DNA of 33,079 bases from Verrucomicrobiaceae bacterium. Its GTDB lineage: Bacteria > Verrucomicrobiota > Verrucomicrobiia > Verrucomicrobiales > Verrucomicrobiaceae. The notes under the pieces were generated by a model. That model made no database searches and was not told the origin of the DNA. It saw nothing but the letters and a program-made list of their open reading frames with translations. The stretch lies in the NCBI GenBank assembly GCA_947440575.1, contig CANETF010000028.1, positions 1-33,079 of the forward strand. Direction: 5' to 3'. The translations under genes were made by a program, and so were the position numbers. Position 1 is the stretch's first letter. Each line of letters starts with the position of its first letter. Shown here in pieces: positions 8,130 through 17,437 of the stretch.

Positions 8130-8396
8130 ATGATGATGGAACTTATCTCCATGGCTGCCGATGCAGGCGCCGCTGCTGCCCCCGCCGTTGCCGCTGGCGT
8201 GAACGGATCTTTCACCCTTGGTCTTGCTGGTGCTGGCGCTGGCATTGGCATCGGTCTGATCGGTGGCAAGGCTGTTGAAGCTGTTGGCCGCAACCCTGGC
8301 GCCTTCGGTAACATTTTGACCCTTGGCATCATCGGGATGGCGCTTGCAGAAGCTATCGCCATTTACGCATTGATCATCGCTTTCGGCGGTCGTTAA
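8130..8396 (+). CDS. atpE: ATP synthase F0 subunit c
   Basis: The c-ring proteolipid has 88 residues from the first of three consecutive ATGs (8130, 8133, 8136). It has two helices: a Gly-rich helix 1 (LAGAGAGIGIGLIGG), a GRNP polar loop (residues 53-56, replacing the usual RQP) and helix 2 with the ion-binding Glu at residue 74 (GMALAEAIAIYAL). The Glu is followed by Ala rather than Ser/Thr, and helix 1 lacks the Gln seen in Na+-binding rings, so this is predicted to be H+-coupled. An Ala-rich N-terminal stretch (DAGAAAAPAVAAG) precedes helix 1. No Shine-Dalgarno is visible. A strong hairpin starts 13 nt after the stop. Confidence 0.93.
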   Translation: MMMELISMAADAGAAAAPAVAAGVNGSFTLGLAGAGAGIGIGLIGGKAVEAVGRNPGAFGNILTLGIIGMALAEAIAIYALIIAFGGR

Positions 8397-8409
8397 TTCG
8401 GTCCCTTTT

Positions 8410-8445
8410 GTCTGGCGGATCGTGTGATCCGCCAGACTCCTTTTT
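8410..8445 (+). terminator. Hairpin with T-tract between atpE and atpF (attenuator/processing element)
   Basis: A perfect 12-bp stem (GTCTGGCGGATC at 8410-8421 paired with 8426-8437) closes a 4-nt GTGT loop. TCC and five T residues (8441-8445) follow. It begins 13 nt after the atpE stop and ends 41 nt before the atpF ATG. It has the form of an intrinsic terminator, but inside an operon it more probably causes partial termination or protects the 3' end of an atpBE transcript. That would favour the many c-subunit copies needed per complex. Confidence 0.7.
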
Positions 8446-8486
8446 CCCTTTCCTTTCTATCTGATTCTACCGTTACCTCTCTGGCT

Positions 8487-9005
8487 ATGACTTTCCTTGC
8501 ATCCTCTGGTGGCATCGCAGACCAATTCGGGCTCGAATTGCCGAAACTCATCGCCCAAGTGATCATCTTTGGCATTGTTTTCTGGGTGCTGAAGACGAAG
8601 GCATTTGGTCCTATCATGGCCATGCTGGAGCAACGGCGTCAGCGGATTGCTGATGGTGAGTCGAAGTTGGAAAAAATTTCCAAGGATCTAGCAGAGGCGG
8701 AGGCCAACGCAAAGGCGCGGATCGACGAGGCGAATATTGAGGCGAGTCGGTTGGTTAAAGATGCCAACGAAAGTGCAAAAGCGTTGGCTGAGCGCAAGCA
8801 GCAGGATGCTGTGCACGAAGCAAATCAAATCATGGCGAAGGCCCGGGAGGCAGCGCAACTTGAGCATGAGCAACTGATGTCTCAACTGAAGCGCGAATTC
8901 GGCCGAATGGTTTCTGATGCTACCTCCCGTGTGACTGGGAAGGTGCTAAACAGCGATGATCAGAATCGCATCAATCAGGAGACGACAGCGCAGGTGTCTC
9001 TTTGA
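8487..9005 (+). CDS. atpF: ATP synthase F0 subunit b
   Basis: The 172-residue peripheral-stalk subunit has one N-terminal membrane helix (LIAQVIIFGIVFWVL, about residues 22-36). A long charged, Ala/Glu/Lys-rich coiled coil follows (from EQRRQRIADGESKLEKI to REFGRMVSDATSRVTGKVL). The ATG at 8487 is chosen; an upstream GTG at 8424 lies inside the hairpin loop and would add 21 unlikely residues. Only one b-type gene is present, so a b2 homodimer is expected. It follows the atpE hairpin and precedes atpH by 37 nt. No Shine-Dalgarno is visible. Confidence 0.92.
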   Translation: MTFLASSGGIADQFGLELPKLIAQVIIFGIVFWVLKTKAFGPIMAMLEQRRQRIADGESKLEKISKDLAEAEANAKARIDEANIEASRLVKDANESAKALAERKQQDAVHEANQIMAKAREAAQLEHEQLMSQLKREFGRMVSDATSRVTGKVLNSDDQNRINQETTAQVSL

Positions 9006-9042
9006 TTCATTTCATTTTTTCATACTGCTCACACGCTAACCC

Positions 9043-9438
9043 ATGAAAATCAGCAAAGAAGCCCGCCGCACTTCCCGCCAACTGTTCCGCGTCTGCATGG
9101 TGGACGGGAAGTTGGACGAGGCACGTGTGCGATTGGTGATGAAGCAGGTGGTGGCGAGCAAGCCGCGCGGTTATGTGGGCATTCTTGATTTTTTTGCGCA
9201 TCAAGTGCGCGGCGAACTGGAAAAGCAGCGCGCTCAAGTCGAAAGCGCCTCACCTTTGGATGCCAGTCAGCATGATCAACTGCAGAAGAGTTTGAACGCC
9301 AAGTATGGTCGTGAACTGGCTCTCGAGTTTAGCCTGAAGCCAGAATTGCTGGGTGGCATACGAGTCCGTGTCGGCAGTGATGTCTGGGACGGTTCCGTTA
9401 AGGCGCGTCTCGAAAATCTCAAGGCCCAACTGGCCTAA
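9043..9438 (+). CDS. atpH: ATP synthase F1 subunit delta (short form)
   Basis: The 131-residue product occupies the atpH position between atpF and atpA. Its C-terminal part matches the delta/OSCP family signature (GGIRVRVGSDVWDGSVKARL followed by LKAQL). Delta subunits are usually about 175-185 residues. Here the N-terminal helical domain is ~45-50 residues shorter than normal, and an in-frame stop (TAA at 9037-9039) just before the ATG rules out a longer start. The residual N-terminus (residues ~1-75) is helical and basic. Delta ties F1 to the b-stalk, so a reduced contact domain is expected. No frameshift is evident, as the length fits the gene spacing. Confidence 0.85.
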   Translation: MKISKEARRTSRQLFRVCMVDGKLDEARVRLVMKQVVASKPRGYVGILDFFAHQVRGELEKQRAQVESASPLDASQHDQLQKSLNAKYGRELALEFSLKPELLGGIRVRVGSDVWDGSVKARLENLKAQLA

Positions 9439-9493
9439 GTCCTATTTGATAAACCGAAAATCATTCATTCCTTTTTCCGAACCCTAACGACCT

Positions 9494-11023
9494 ATGAGCA
9501 ACATCCTTCAGGAGATTGAATCCCAAATCGCAGGCATCAAAACTGCCGTAACCAAGTCCAACGTGGGCGTTGTGCGCGAGATTGGTGACGGAGCCGCACG
9601 TGTGGAAGGCTTGAGCGACGTGATGCTCAATGAAATGATCGAGTTTCCAGGCGGGCTCTATGGCTTGGCGCTGAACCTTGAAGAAACCGAGGTGGGCTGC
9701 GTGTTGCTGGGCTCCGGGGAGACGATCAAGGCGGGCGATGAGGTCAAGACGACTGGACGTCTTTTGTCGGTCCCTGTCGGTAAGAGCCTTCTTGGGCGGG
9801 TTGTTAATGCGCTGGGTCAGGCTGTTGACGGCAAAGGCGACATCAAGGGAGAGGCACAATACCCTGTTGAGAAGATCGCACCTGGGATCATTGCCCGGAA
9901 ATCAGTTTCGGTTCCTGTGCAAACGGGCATCATGTCGATCGATGCGATGATTCCGATTGGTCGGGGACAGCGTGAGTTGATCATTGGAGACCGTTCGACG
10001 GGCAAGACGACGATTGCTGTTGATACGATCATCTCGCAGGCGCAGCAGAACAAAGCAGCCGAGCAGGGTAAATTGGCCGGACACAAGCCTCTCTATTGCA
10101 TTTACGTGGCTGTTGGCCAGAAGCAATCGAACGTGGCCCGGGTGGTGAAAACCCTTGAGGACGCCGGTGCGATGGAATACACGGTTGTTGTGAATGCGTC
10201 CGCATCGGACAGCGCCGTGAACCAGTATCTGGCGCCGTATGCTGGTTGCGCGATTGGTGAATGGTTCATGGATCAAGGGCAGGATGTGTTGATCGTGTTT
10301 GATGACCTGTCCAAGCAGGCTGTTGCCTACCGCCAAGTGTCTCTGATCTTGAAGCGTCCTTCGGGCCGCGAAGCTTACCCAGGCGACGTGTTTTACCTCC
10401 ACTCCCGGTTGTTGGAGCGTGCCTGCCGCGTGAATGAGAACTACGGTGGTGGTTCGATGACGGCGCTTCCGATCATTGAGACCCAGGCGGGTGACGTATC
10501 TGCTTACATCCCGACGAACGTGATCTCGATCACTGACGGTCAAATCTTCCTTGAGACTGACTTGTTCTACCAAGGGATTCGGCCTGCTATTTCCGTGGGC
10601 TTGTCGGTGTCTCGCGTAGGTTCGGCGGCGCAAACCAAGGCCATCAAGAAGGTTTCTGGAACAACGAAACTCGACCTTGCCCAGTTCCGTGAGTTGGCTG
10701 CCTTTGCTCAATTCGGCTCTGATCTGGATTCGGCGACCAAAGCGAAGCTTGATCGTGGCGCACGCATCGTGGAACTCTTCAAGCAGCAGCAGTATCAGCC
10801 GAAGAGTCTCTCGGTGATGGTGATCAGCTTGTATGCGATGCAGAAGGGCAATTTCGATGATGTGCCAGTGAATCGCATTCGTGAGTGCCAAGCCGCTCTT
10901 GAAGAATACCTGGCGAATCGCAAAGCGGATCTTCTGGTCAAACTGGGGAACGACAAGACGCTTGACGGCAACGAGGACGAGATCAAGGGCGCAATTGCCG
11001 ACTTCAAGTCCTCTTGGAAGTAA
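9494..11023 (+). CDS. atpA: ATP synthase F1 subunit alpha
   Basis: The 509-residue product is full length for the family. Its P-loop at residues 165-172 reads GDRSTGKT, where GDRQTGKT is usual. The [15 protein letters not shown] segment contains the Arg finger that contacts the beta catalytic site. Family blocks such as [14 protein letters not shown] and [20 protein letters not shown] are intact. The N-terminus (ILQEIESQI) suits contact with delta. The subunit binds non-catalytic nucleotide in the alpha3beta3 hexamer. It is fifth in the operon, 55 nt after atpH, and its leader (CCCTAACGACCT) has no Shine-Dalgarno. Confidence 0.97.
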   Translation: MSNILQEIESQIAGIKTAVTKSNVGVVREIGDGAARVEGLSDVMLNEMIEFPGGLYGLALNLEETEVGCVLLGSGETIKAGDEVKTTGRLLSVPVGKSLLGRVVNALGQAVDGKGDIKGEAQYPVEKIAPGIIARKSVSVPVQTGIMSIDAMIPIGRGQRELIIGDRSTGKTTIAVDTIISQAQQNKAAEQGKLAGHKPLYCIYVAVGQKQSNVARVVKTLEDAGAMEYTVVVNASASDSAVNQYLAPYAGCAIGEWFMDQGQDVLIVFDDLSKQAVAYRQVSLILKRPSGREAYPGDVFYLHSRLLERACRVNENYGGGSMTALPIIETQAGDVSAYIPTNVISITDGQIFLETDLFYQGIRPAISVGLSVSRVGSAAQTKAIKKVSGTTKLDLAQFRELAAFAQFGSDLDSATKAKLDRGARIVELFKQQQYQPKSLSVMVISLYAMQKGNFDDVPVNRIRECQAALEEYLANRKADLLVKLGNDKTLDGNEDEIKGAIADFKSSWK

Positions 11024-11063
11024 CGCATCCGGTTCTCACTTTAGATCTTAGCTTACTGCTCAC

Positions 11064-11945
11064 ATGCCTTCCACACGCGACATCCGCCGCCGAATCAAAT
11101 CGGTCAAGAACACGGCTCAGATTACCAAGGCCATGCAGCTAGTCGCGGCTGCGAAGATGAAGAAGGCGCAAGATCTCGCGAATCAAGGTCGTGCCTACAG
11201 CGAATTGATGAACCGGATTTTGGTGGCTTTGAAGGAAAGCGCTGAAGAGGGTATGCATCCTTTCTTCCACGAAGGGCAGGGGTCAAAGACGCTGGTTCTA
11301 GTAATCACGACCGACAAGGGTTTGTGCGGGGCATTGAATACCAATCTTTTGAAGAAGGTGGTGCTTGCCGACTTGGGCAACGAGGTGGAGTTCGTGACGA
11401 TCGGGCGCAAGGGATCCCAGTCGCTGGCGAGACTTCGCAAGACTTTGTGTGCGGATTTCCCAATCAAAGACCCCGCCAAGTTCTTGGAAGTCAGGTCCGT
11501 TGGCAACTTCATTCAGGACAAGTTCCTGACGGGTGAGTACAAGCGTGTGCTGGTTGCCTTCAACAATTTCATCAACACCGTCACCCTTCTGCCCTCCATT
11601 GAGCAGTTGCTTCCTGTGAATCCGGTGACACTGGGCGGAAAGCGCAATTTCCAGGAGAAGGACAAGGAGGTCGATGCGGCTACCCTGCCAGACTATACCT
11701 TTGAGCCCAGTGCGGAGCAGGTTTTCGCGACCGTATTGCCGCAGTATGTCAACGGCACGATTTACCAAATGGTATTGGAAGCGCGCGCATCTGAACATTC
11801 CAGCCGGATGGTGGCGATGAAGAATGCGACGGACAATGCCAAGCAGATGCTCAAGGACCTCAGTCTTGAGTACAACAAATTGCGGCAGGCCGCGATCACC
11901 AACGAACTCCTCGAAATCACCACTGCCAAGATGGCGCTGGGTTAA
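11064..11945 (+). CDS. atpG: ATP synthase F1 subunit gamma
   Basis: The 293-residue central-stalk rotor subunit begins with the family signature RDIRRRIKSVKNTAQITKAMQLVAAAKM (residues 5-32). It ends with the C-terminal helix containing ARASEHSSRMVAMKNATDNA and LRQAAITNELLEI. The middle contains TDKGLCGALN, also conserved. These two terminal helices form the coiled coil that rotates inside alpha3beta3. It begins 40 nt after atpA. Its leader shares the 11-mer TACTGCTCACA with the atpH leader and has no Shine-Dalgarno. Confidence 0.96.
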   Translation: MPSTRDIRRRIKSVKNTAQITKAMQLVAAAKMKKAQDLANQGRAYSELMNRILVALKESAEEGMHPFFHEGQGSKTLVLVITTDKGLCGALNTNLLKKVVLADLGNEVEFVTIGRKGSQSLARLRKTLCADFPIKDPAKFLEVRSVGNFIQDKFLTGEYKRVLVAFNNFINTVTLLPSIEQLLPVNPVTLGGKRNFQEKDKEVDAATLPDYTFEPSAEQVFATVLPQYVNGTIYQMVLEARASEHSSRMVAMKNATDNAKQMLKDLSLEYNKLRQAAITNELLEITTAKMALG

Positions 11946-11957
11946 CCTTTCCTCTGA

Positions 11958-13439
<1,482 letters not shown>

Positions 13440-13539
13440 TGCCGTTTGCGCGTGAGTTTGGTTCCGAAAGAATGGAATCTAATTGCGGGCCAATTGACGA
13501 CAGCGAACTGAGAACGCAAAACGAACCAACGATTCTTCA

Positions 13540-13956
13540 ATGCCTTTAAAACTTGAGATTGTAACTCCTGAGGCCCGCGTCTTTTCTGACGAGGTGGACA
13601 CGGTAGTGCTGCCTGGCTTCGAAGGGGAGATGGGTGTTTTGCCAATGCACGCTCCTTTGGTGACGACCTTGCTGCCTGGCGAACTGCGGTTCACCAAAGC
13701 AGGGAAGACTACCGACATGGCCGTCGGGGAGGGGTTGGTGGAAATTACCGGGCAGAGTGCGCGTATTCTGACTGACATGGCCATTCATGCCGAAGAGATT
13801 GACGAGAAAGCGGTGGAGCAGGCGCTTGAGCGGGCCAAGAACGCTCTCGCAAGCCTCAAGCATGGGGAGCAACAGGATGAGGTAGCGGCGGTGATGGCTA
13901 GCATTCAGCGTTCTACGGCCCAGTTGCACGTGAAGCGTCGGCGCAAAACGATTTGA
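13540..13956 (+). CDS. atpC: ATP synthase F1 subunit epsilon
   Basis: The 138-residue product has the N-terminal beta-sandwich (from LKLEIVTPEARVFSDEVD through LPGFEGEMGVLPMHAPLVTTL to VGEGLVEI), then a C-terminal helical hairpin (IDEKAVEQALERAKNALASL and the Arg/Lys-rich end). Epsilon links gamma to the c-ring and can inhibit ATP hydrolysis. It is the last gene of the operon, 100 nt after atpD, a longer gap than between the other F1 genes. No Shine-Dalgarno is visible. No convincing intrinsic terminator follows directly; a palindrome lies at 14077-14102. Confidence 0.94.
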   Translation: MPLKLEIVTPEARVFSDEVDTVVLPGFEGEMGVLPMHAPLVTTLLPGELRFTKAGKTTDMAVGEGLVEITGQSARILTDMAIHAEEIDEKAVEQALERAKNALASLKHGEQQDEVAAVMASIQRSTAQLHVKRRRKTI

Positions 13957-14076
13957 TTGGATTCGATCAAGATTCGCAGAAATTACATCGTCATTGGATC
14001 ATCATTTGCTGGACAGGAGGCCGTTCGTCTGAAAGTCTGAGGGACTGCCGCGAAAAAGAAAGTTTGCAAATTTCCG

Positions 14077-14102
14077 TCGATTAAGCCACCCTGTTTAATC
14101 GA
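14077..14102. repeat. Inverted repeat between atpC and the 3D-domain lipoprotein gene
   Basis: TCGATTAA (14077-14084) and TTAATCGA (14095-14102) are perfect 8-bp inverted arms around a 10-nt centre. They lie 36 nt upstream of the lipoprotein ATG. There is no T-tract after it and the stem is AT-rich, so an operator is as likely as a transcription end signal. Confidence 0.35.
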
Positions 14103-14138
14103 GTTCCTGATTATTAACCTTTGAAAACCATTTCGTTC

Positions 14139-14639
14139 ATGATGAACTCCCGATTTATTTTGCTTGGACTGGTAGCCTGCCTGTTTGCTTCGTGTTCGAG
14201 TTCGTCCCATTTGAAGGCCAGTCAGAAGGTTCTGGCGAAGACAAAGGTGATTCCTGGAGTGCGGACGACGGCTTACACGCACACGGAGGCTGATCACATT
14301 CAGCACGGGACAAGTTCTGCGTTGGGTTCCAATTTGAAGTTTGGTCGAGTGCGTAGTGCGGCGGCAGATTGGTCTGTTTATCCGGTTGGAACGGTGTTTC
14401 AGATTGAAGGCACGCCTAATGTTTATCAAGTGGATGACTATGGTTCGGCTTTGGTGGGGACGAATACGATTGATTTGTACAAGCCGGACAAGGATACCAT
14501 GGATGAGTGGGGTGTGCGGAAGGTGAACATTCGAGTTTTGAAATGGGGTTCGTTCACCAAGAGTTTGGCCATCATGAAGCCGCGCGCGAAGCATGATCAC
14601 GTGAAGAAAATGGTGCAGCGGATCGAGAAAAGTTCTTAG
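14139..14639 (+). CDS. 3D-domain lipoprotein (RlpA/MltA-like double-psi beta-barrel)
   Basis: The 166-residue product begins with a lipoprotein signal peptide (FILLGLVACLFASC, lipobox LFASC), so it should be lipidated and membrane-anchored. After a short Ser-rich linker, residues ~45-150 form a 3D (Asp-Asp-Asp) domain: RTTAYTHTEADH, GRVRSAAADWSVYPVGTVFQI, VYQVDDYGSALVGTNTIDLY. The conserved Asp of this fold, as in MltA and RlpA lytic transglycosylases, is in the ADW and DDYG motifs. A cell-wall role is inferred. An alternative in-frame TTG at 14121 would only extend the signal peptide. It lies 14 nt ahead of nth, so the two may be cotranscribed. Confidence 0.8.
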   Translation: MMNSRFILLGLVACLFASCSSSSHLKASQKVLAKTKVIPGVRTTAYTHTEADHIQHGTSSALGSNLKFGRVRSAAADWSVYPVGTVFQIEGTPNVYQVDDYGSALVGTNTIDLYKPDKDTMDEWGVRKVNIRVLKWGSFTKSLAIMKPRAKHDHVKKMVQRIEKSS

Positions 14640-14653
14640 CGGATGGGTTTCTT

Positions 14654-15310
14654 GTGACGAAGGTCGAACGTGCGGGGCATGTTTTGAAGCGGCTGTCGGA
14701 GTTGTATCCGGAGACTCCGGTGCCTTTGGATCATGAAGATGCGTTTACTTTGTTGATAGCGGTCTTGCTGTCGGCCCAGTGCACGGACATTCGAGTCAAC
14801 CAAATCACTCCCAGGTTGTTTGGTGAGTTGGGGAAGAGGCCTGAGGATCTGGCCCGGCGGGAGGTGGAGGAAATCGAGGCGATCGTGCGTCCGTGTGGAT
14901 TGGGTCCGCAAAAAGCGAAAGCGATCCGCCGTCTGTCGGAGATTCTGCTGGAAGAGCATGATGGCAGCGTGCCAGCCGATCTTGAGGCGCTGGAGCGATT
15001 GCCGGGGGTCGGGCACAAGACAGCACAGGTAGTCATGGCACAAGCATTTGGCGTGGCGAGCTTTCCCGTGGACACGCACATTCATCGACTGGCGCAGCGG
15101 TGGAAACTGACGAATGGACGGTCAGTTTTGCAGACCGAGCGCGATTTGAAGCGCCTGTTCCCTGAGCAGTCATGGAACGCCTTGCATTTGCAGATCATTT
15201 TTTATGGACGGGAGTATTGTTCTGCTCGCGGATGTGACGGGACGGTTTGTCCATTGTGTCGAGAACTTTTCCCTGAACGAGTCAAGGCAGTTAAGGCCAA
15301 GAAGGCGTGA
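14654..15310 (+). CDS. nth: Endonuclease III (DNA glycosylase/AP lyase)
   Basis: Nth excises oxidised pyrimidines and cleaves the abasic site. The 218-residue product starts at GTG 14654. It has the HhH motif LPGVGHKTA with the catalytic Lys, then the catalytic Asp in FPVDTHIHRLAQRW, and the N-terminal LLSAQCTD block. The C-terminal Fe-S cysteines are present but spaced C-x4-C-x4-C-x2-C (CSARGCDGTVCPLC) instead of the E. coli C-x6-C-x2-C-x5-C, so a cluster with altered geometry is likely. The gene follows the 3D lipoprotein by 14 nt. Confidence 0.93.
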   Translation: MTKVERAGHVLKRLSELYPETPVPLDHEDAFTLLIAVLLSAQCTDIRVNQITPRLFGELGKRPEDLARREVEEIEAIVRPCGLGPQKAKAIRRLSEILLEEHDGSVPADLEALERLPGVGHKTAQVVMAQAFGVASFPVDTHIHRLAQRWKLTNGRSVLQTERDLKRLFPEQSWNALHLQIIFYGREYCSARGCDGTVCPLCRELFPERVKAVKAKKA

Positions 15311-15427
15311 TCGTTCCTGGCGAACTCCGAAGATGTTTGCGGTCCAATGTCGGATCGAATGGAGTCATTTGAGATTCAGAATCTGGATAAATAGTGCTGA
15401 TAAGTCGATGATTCTCAGAAAACAGGA

Positions 15428-15456
15428 TTGACGCTGAGGGTGCTAAACTCTTTAAT
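15428..15456 (+). promoter_or_regulatory. Sigma70-type promoter for the Pro/Ala-rich protein gene
   Basis: TTGACG (15428-15433) and TTTAAT (15451-15456) are separated by exactly 17 nt, a close match to TTGACA-N17-TATAAT. It sits 45 nt upstream of the ATG at 15502, so the 5' UTR would be about 40 nt. A small inverted repeat (TGGAG ... CTCCA) overlaps the expected transcription start. Confidence 0.5.
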
Positions 15457-15501
15457 GGAGGCTTACTCCACTTAAAAATCAGTTTCAGCATTCACGTTTC
15501 C

Positions 15502-16446
15502 ATGAGCGACGACACTCCCACTCCGATTCCGCCTCCATCGACCCAGAAAACAAGCGCTGTGCCGTTGAAGAAGGAGACTGTGAGGATCACCTTGCGTGCC
15601 AGACCGGCAGCGGGGGTGACACAGGTGCGTGAGGCGACTGCCCCAGTGACTCCGATTTCTGCTGCGCCGAAGAAGGCGACTGCGCCGATTCAGCTGCCAT
15701 CAGCGCCATTGCCGCCGCCGGCTCCTAAGTCGAGCACGGCTCCTGTAGTTTTGCCTCCGGCTCCCATGCCACCGCCATCGGTGCAAGTGACGCCTCCATC
15801 GGTAGGGCTTCCTGCGCCAACGGCACCGCGGCCTATGGCACCTCCTGCTCCGAGGCCTCCTGGTGCGCCTTCAGTTCCTGGGGCGCCTGCAGCACCATCG
15901 GCGCCAATGGCTCCACGTCCAGCGGCACCAGCAATCCCAGGGGCGGCACCGCGCGTTGAGACAGGTGCGGCGACTTCTCCATTGGCGGGAGGCGCTGATT
16001 TGCCCTCGGCGACCGTTAGAATGAAGCTTCCGACGCAGGGAGTGGCGGCACCCCGTCCGGCTCCTCGAGCCGTTGGGGCGGGAGGCACTGGAGCGTTGCC
16101 CAAGGCAACGGTCAAACTTCAGCAAGGTGCTGGTGTGGGGCGTCCCGGGATGCCGACGCCATCGGCAGCGCCGGCTAAGCGTGTTTCGCAGCAAGACTCG
16201 GAAGAGTTTTATGATGAGAAGGACCCTGAGGCGGGATTGGTGCCTTTGTCGGTGGTATGCGTGGTGCTTGGCGTTGTGTTGCTTTTAGTTCAGATGATGG
16301 CGACTGACACGGTGATGAGTACGCCTGCTAACCAGCCGTCTGCCTTGATGGTTCCTGAGACGACACGGGTGGATTGGGAAACCCAAGATGCGACAGGTGC
16401 TTGGAAAAGCAGTTTTGACCGGGTGCTTCCTCAAATCCCCCAGTAA
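15502..16446 (+). CDS. Pro/Ala-rich single-pass membrane protein with repeated TV(R/K) motifs
   Basis: I do not recognise the family. The 314-residue product has a long Pro/Ala/Thr-rich region (about residues 5-210), an acidic patch (SQQDSEEFYDEKDPEAG), one hydrophobic helix (about 246-268, LVPLSVVCVVLGVVLLLVQMM) and a ~45-residue tail ending in WKSSFDRVLPQIPQ. There is no N-terminal signal peptide, so the Pro-rich part probably faces the cytoplasm. Three related short motifs recur: KETVRITL (24-31), SATVRMKL (169-176) and KATVKLQQ (201-208). Such motifs could be repeated docking peptides, which is only an inference. A good promoter precedes the gene and a 26-codon membrane ORF follows. Confidence 0.75.
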   Translation: MSDDTPTPIPPPSTQKTSAVPLKKETVRITLRARPAAGVTQVREATAPVTPISAAPKKATAPIQLPSAPLPPPAPKSSTAPVVLPPAPMPPPSVQVTPPSVGLPAPTAPRPMAPPAPRPPGAPSVPGAPAAPSAPMAPRPAAPAIPGAAPRVETGAATSPLAGGADLPSATVRMKLPTQGVAAPRPAPRAVGAGGTGALPKATVKLQQGAGVGRPGMPTPSAAPAKRVSQQDSEEFYDEKDPEAGLVPLSVVCVVLGVVLLLVQMMATDTVMSTPANQPSALMVPETTRVDWETQDATGAWKSSFDRVLPQIPQ

Positions 16447-16499
16447 GTCCAACCTAGATTGGATAGACTCGCTTCCTATACCTTAACTTTTCTCTCAAT

Positions 16500-16580
16500 A
16501 TGCAACTGCTTGCTTGGCTCGTTTTTCTTCTGTCTGCTGCCACTCTTGTGCTTAATGTGCTGACTCGCTCTGGAAGTTGA
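16500..16580 (+). CDS. Putative 26-residue hydrophobic membrane peptide
   Basis: An ATG at 16500 opens a 26-codon frame ending TGA at 16578-16580. It encodes a single strongly hydrophobic helix (LLAWLVFLLSAATLVLNVL) with a short polar end (TRSGS). It sits 53 nt after the Pro/Ala-rich protein gene and could be cotranscribed with it. The composition is typical of small membrane proteins. No Shine-Dalgarno is seen, which is normal for this genome, and the length is too short for statistical coding evidence. The function is unknown. Confidence 0.4.
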   Translation: MQLLAWLVFLLSAATLVLNVLTRSGS

Positions 16581-16705
16581 TTTCACTCGAGCCGCGGGGA
16601 TGCTAGGGAGCGACAGCTGAAGGGTTTGGGGGGCATAGAGCGCCTCTCAGTCGAAGGTTGGGCGTAGACGAGACTGCATGTTTGCGTTGAGGTGTTGAGC
16701 ACCGA

Positions 16706-17305
16706 ATGAAAAGGCACTTTCGAGATCAGTTCAGAGAAATGTTTGCTGGTGCGGACAAAGAACTCTGGTCAAAGCAGTGCCGGGAGCTTGAGGAACATGT
16801 GATTCGGTTTTGCTTGGATGCTTGTAAGCTTAAAAAAGGTAATGTGGTGACCTTGTTTGGCGGATTGCGAGATGAGGTGGATTTGGTGGCCAATGTGATG
16901 AGGGTGTTGCTGGAAGAGGGATTGAGGCCTGCTCTTTTTGGCCTGCAAGGCAATGATGGTGAGGCGAATGCAAGGGAGATGGAGGCCTATTTGGTCGACG
17001 ATCCGACCCAAATCAAACGTGGCCGATTCGGGGTTTGGGAGCCCGAAGCTTCAAAAGCGTCGATGGTGCCTCCTGGAGAAATTACGGCGGTGTTGGTTCC
17101 TGGTTTGTTTTTCTCTGAGAAAAACGGGGCTCGTTTGGGACGTGGGGGTGGTTTTTTTGACCGGTATCTTGCCAGGACCCCTGAATCGGTGATGCGGGTA
17201 GGAGTTGGTTTGGAGTGTCAATTGAGGGAGGGGATTCCGTTGGAGAGCCACGACCAAAGCATGGACTGGCTGGTGACCAATGAGAGGATCATTTCCTGCC
17301 GCTAG
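16706..17305 (+). CDS. 5-formyltetrahydrofolate cyclo-ligase family protein
   Basis: The 199-residue product matches the MTHFS family, which converts 5-formyl-THF to methenyl-THF using ATP in the cytoplasm. The signature in the C-terminal third reads VLVPGLFFSEKNGARLGRGGGFFDRYL, the usual form being LVPGxAFD-x-x-G-x-RLGxGGGYYDRYL. The conserved basic N-terminus and the central GLRDEVDL and RFGVWEP segments fit too; the usual Ile/Gly-Glu-Pro block appears as VWEPE. The N-terminal Lys/Arg motif (KRHFRDQFREM) is looser than in typical members. It is encoded alone, 125 nt after the small membrane ORF. Confidence 0.82.
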   Translation: MKRHFRDQFREMFAGADKELWSKQCRELEEHVIRFCLDACKLKKGNVVTLFGGLRDEVDLVANVMRVLLEEGLRPALFGLQGNDGEANAREMEAYLVDDPTQIKRGRFGVWEPEASKASMVPPGEITAVLVPGLFFSEKNGARLGRGGGFFDRYLARTPESVMRVGVGLECQLREGIPLESHDQSMDWLVTNERIISCR

Positions 17306-17437
17306 AGCCGGTTAAGCAAAGCCATAACAGGATCCTTGGGGGGCGGAGGTGGAACTGGGCCGTCGGCAGGTTGGAACGCCTGGGATCATTTCGTCCGGCG
17401 CTGCTAACGCCATGGCTGCTTCTTTCTCTAAAATGCC

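Noticed and set aside
9902..10891. 329-codon frame antisense to atpA
   Set aside because: Shadow of a fully conserved alpha-subunit gene; His/Arg-rich with no recognisable fold.
16581..16705. Possible 6S RNA next to the 5-formyl-THF cyclo-ligase gene, as in some proteobacteria
   Set aside because: I cannot see the long interrupted hairpin expected of 6S RNA in these ~125 nt. A covariance search would be needed.
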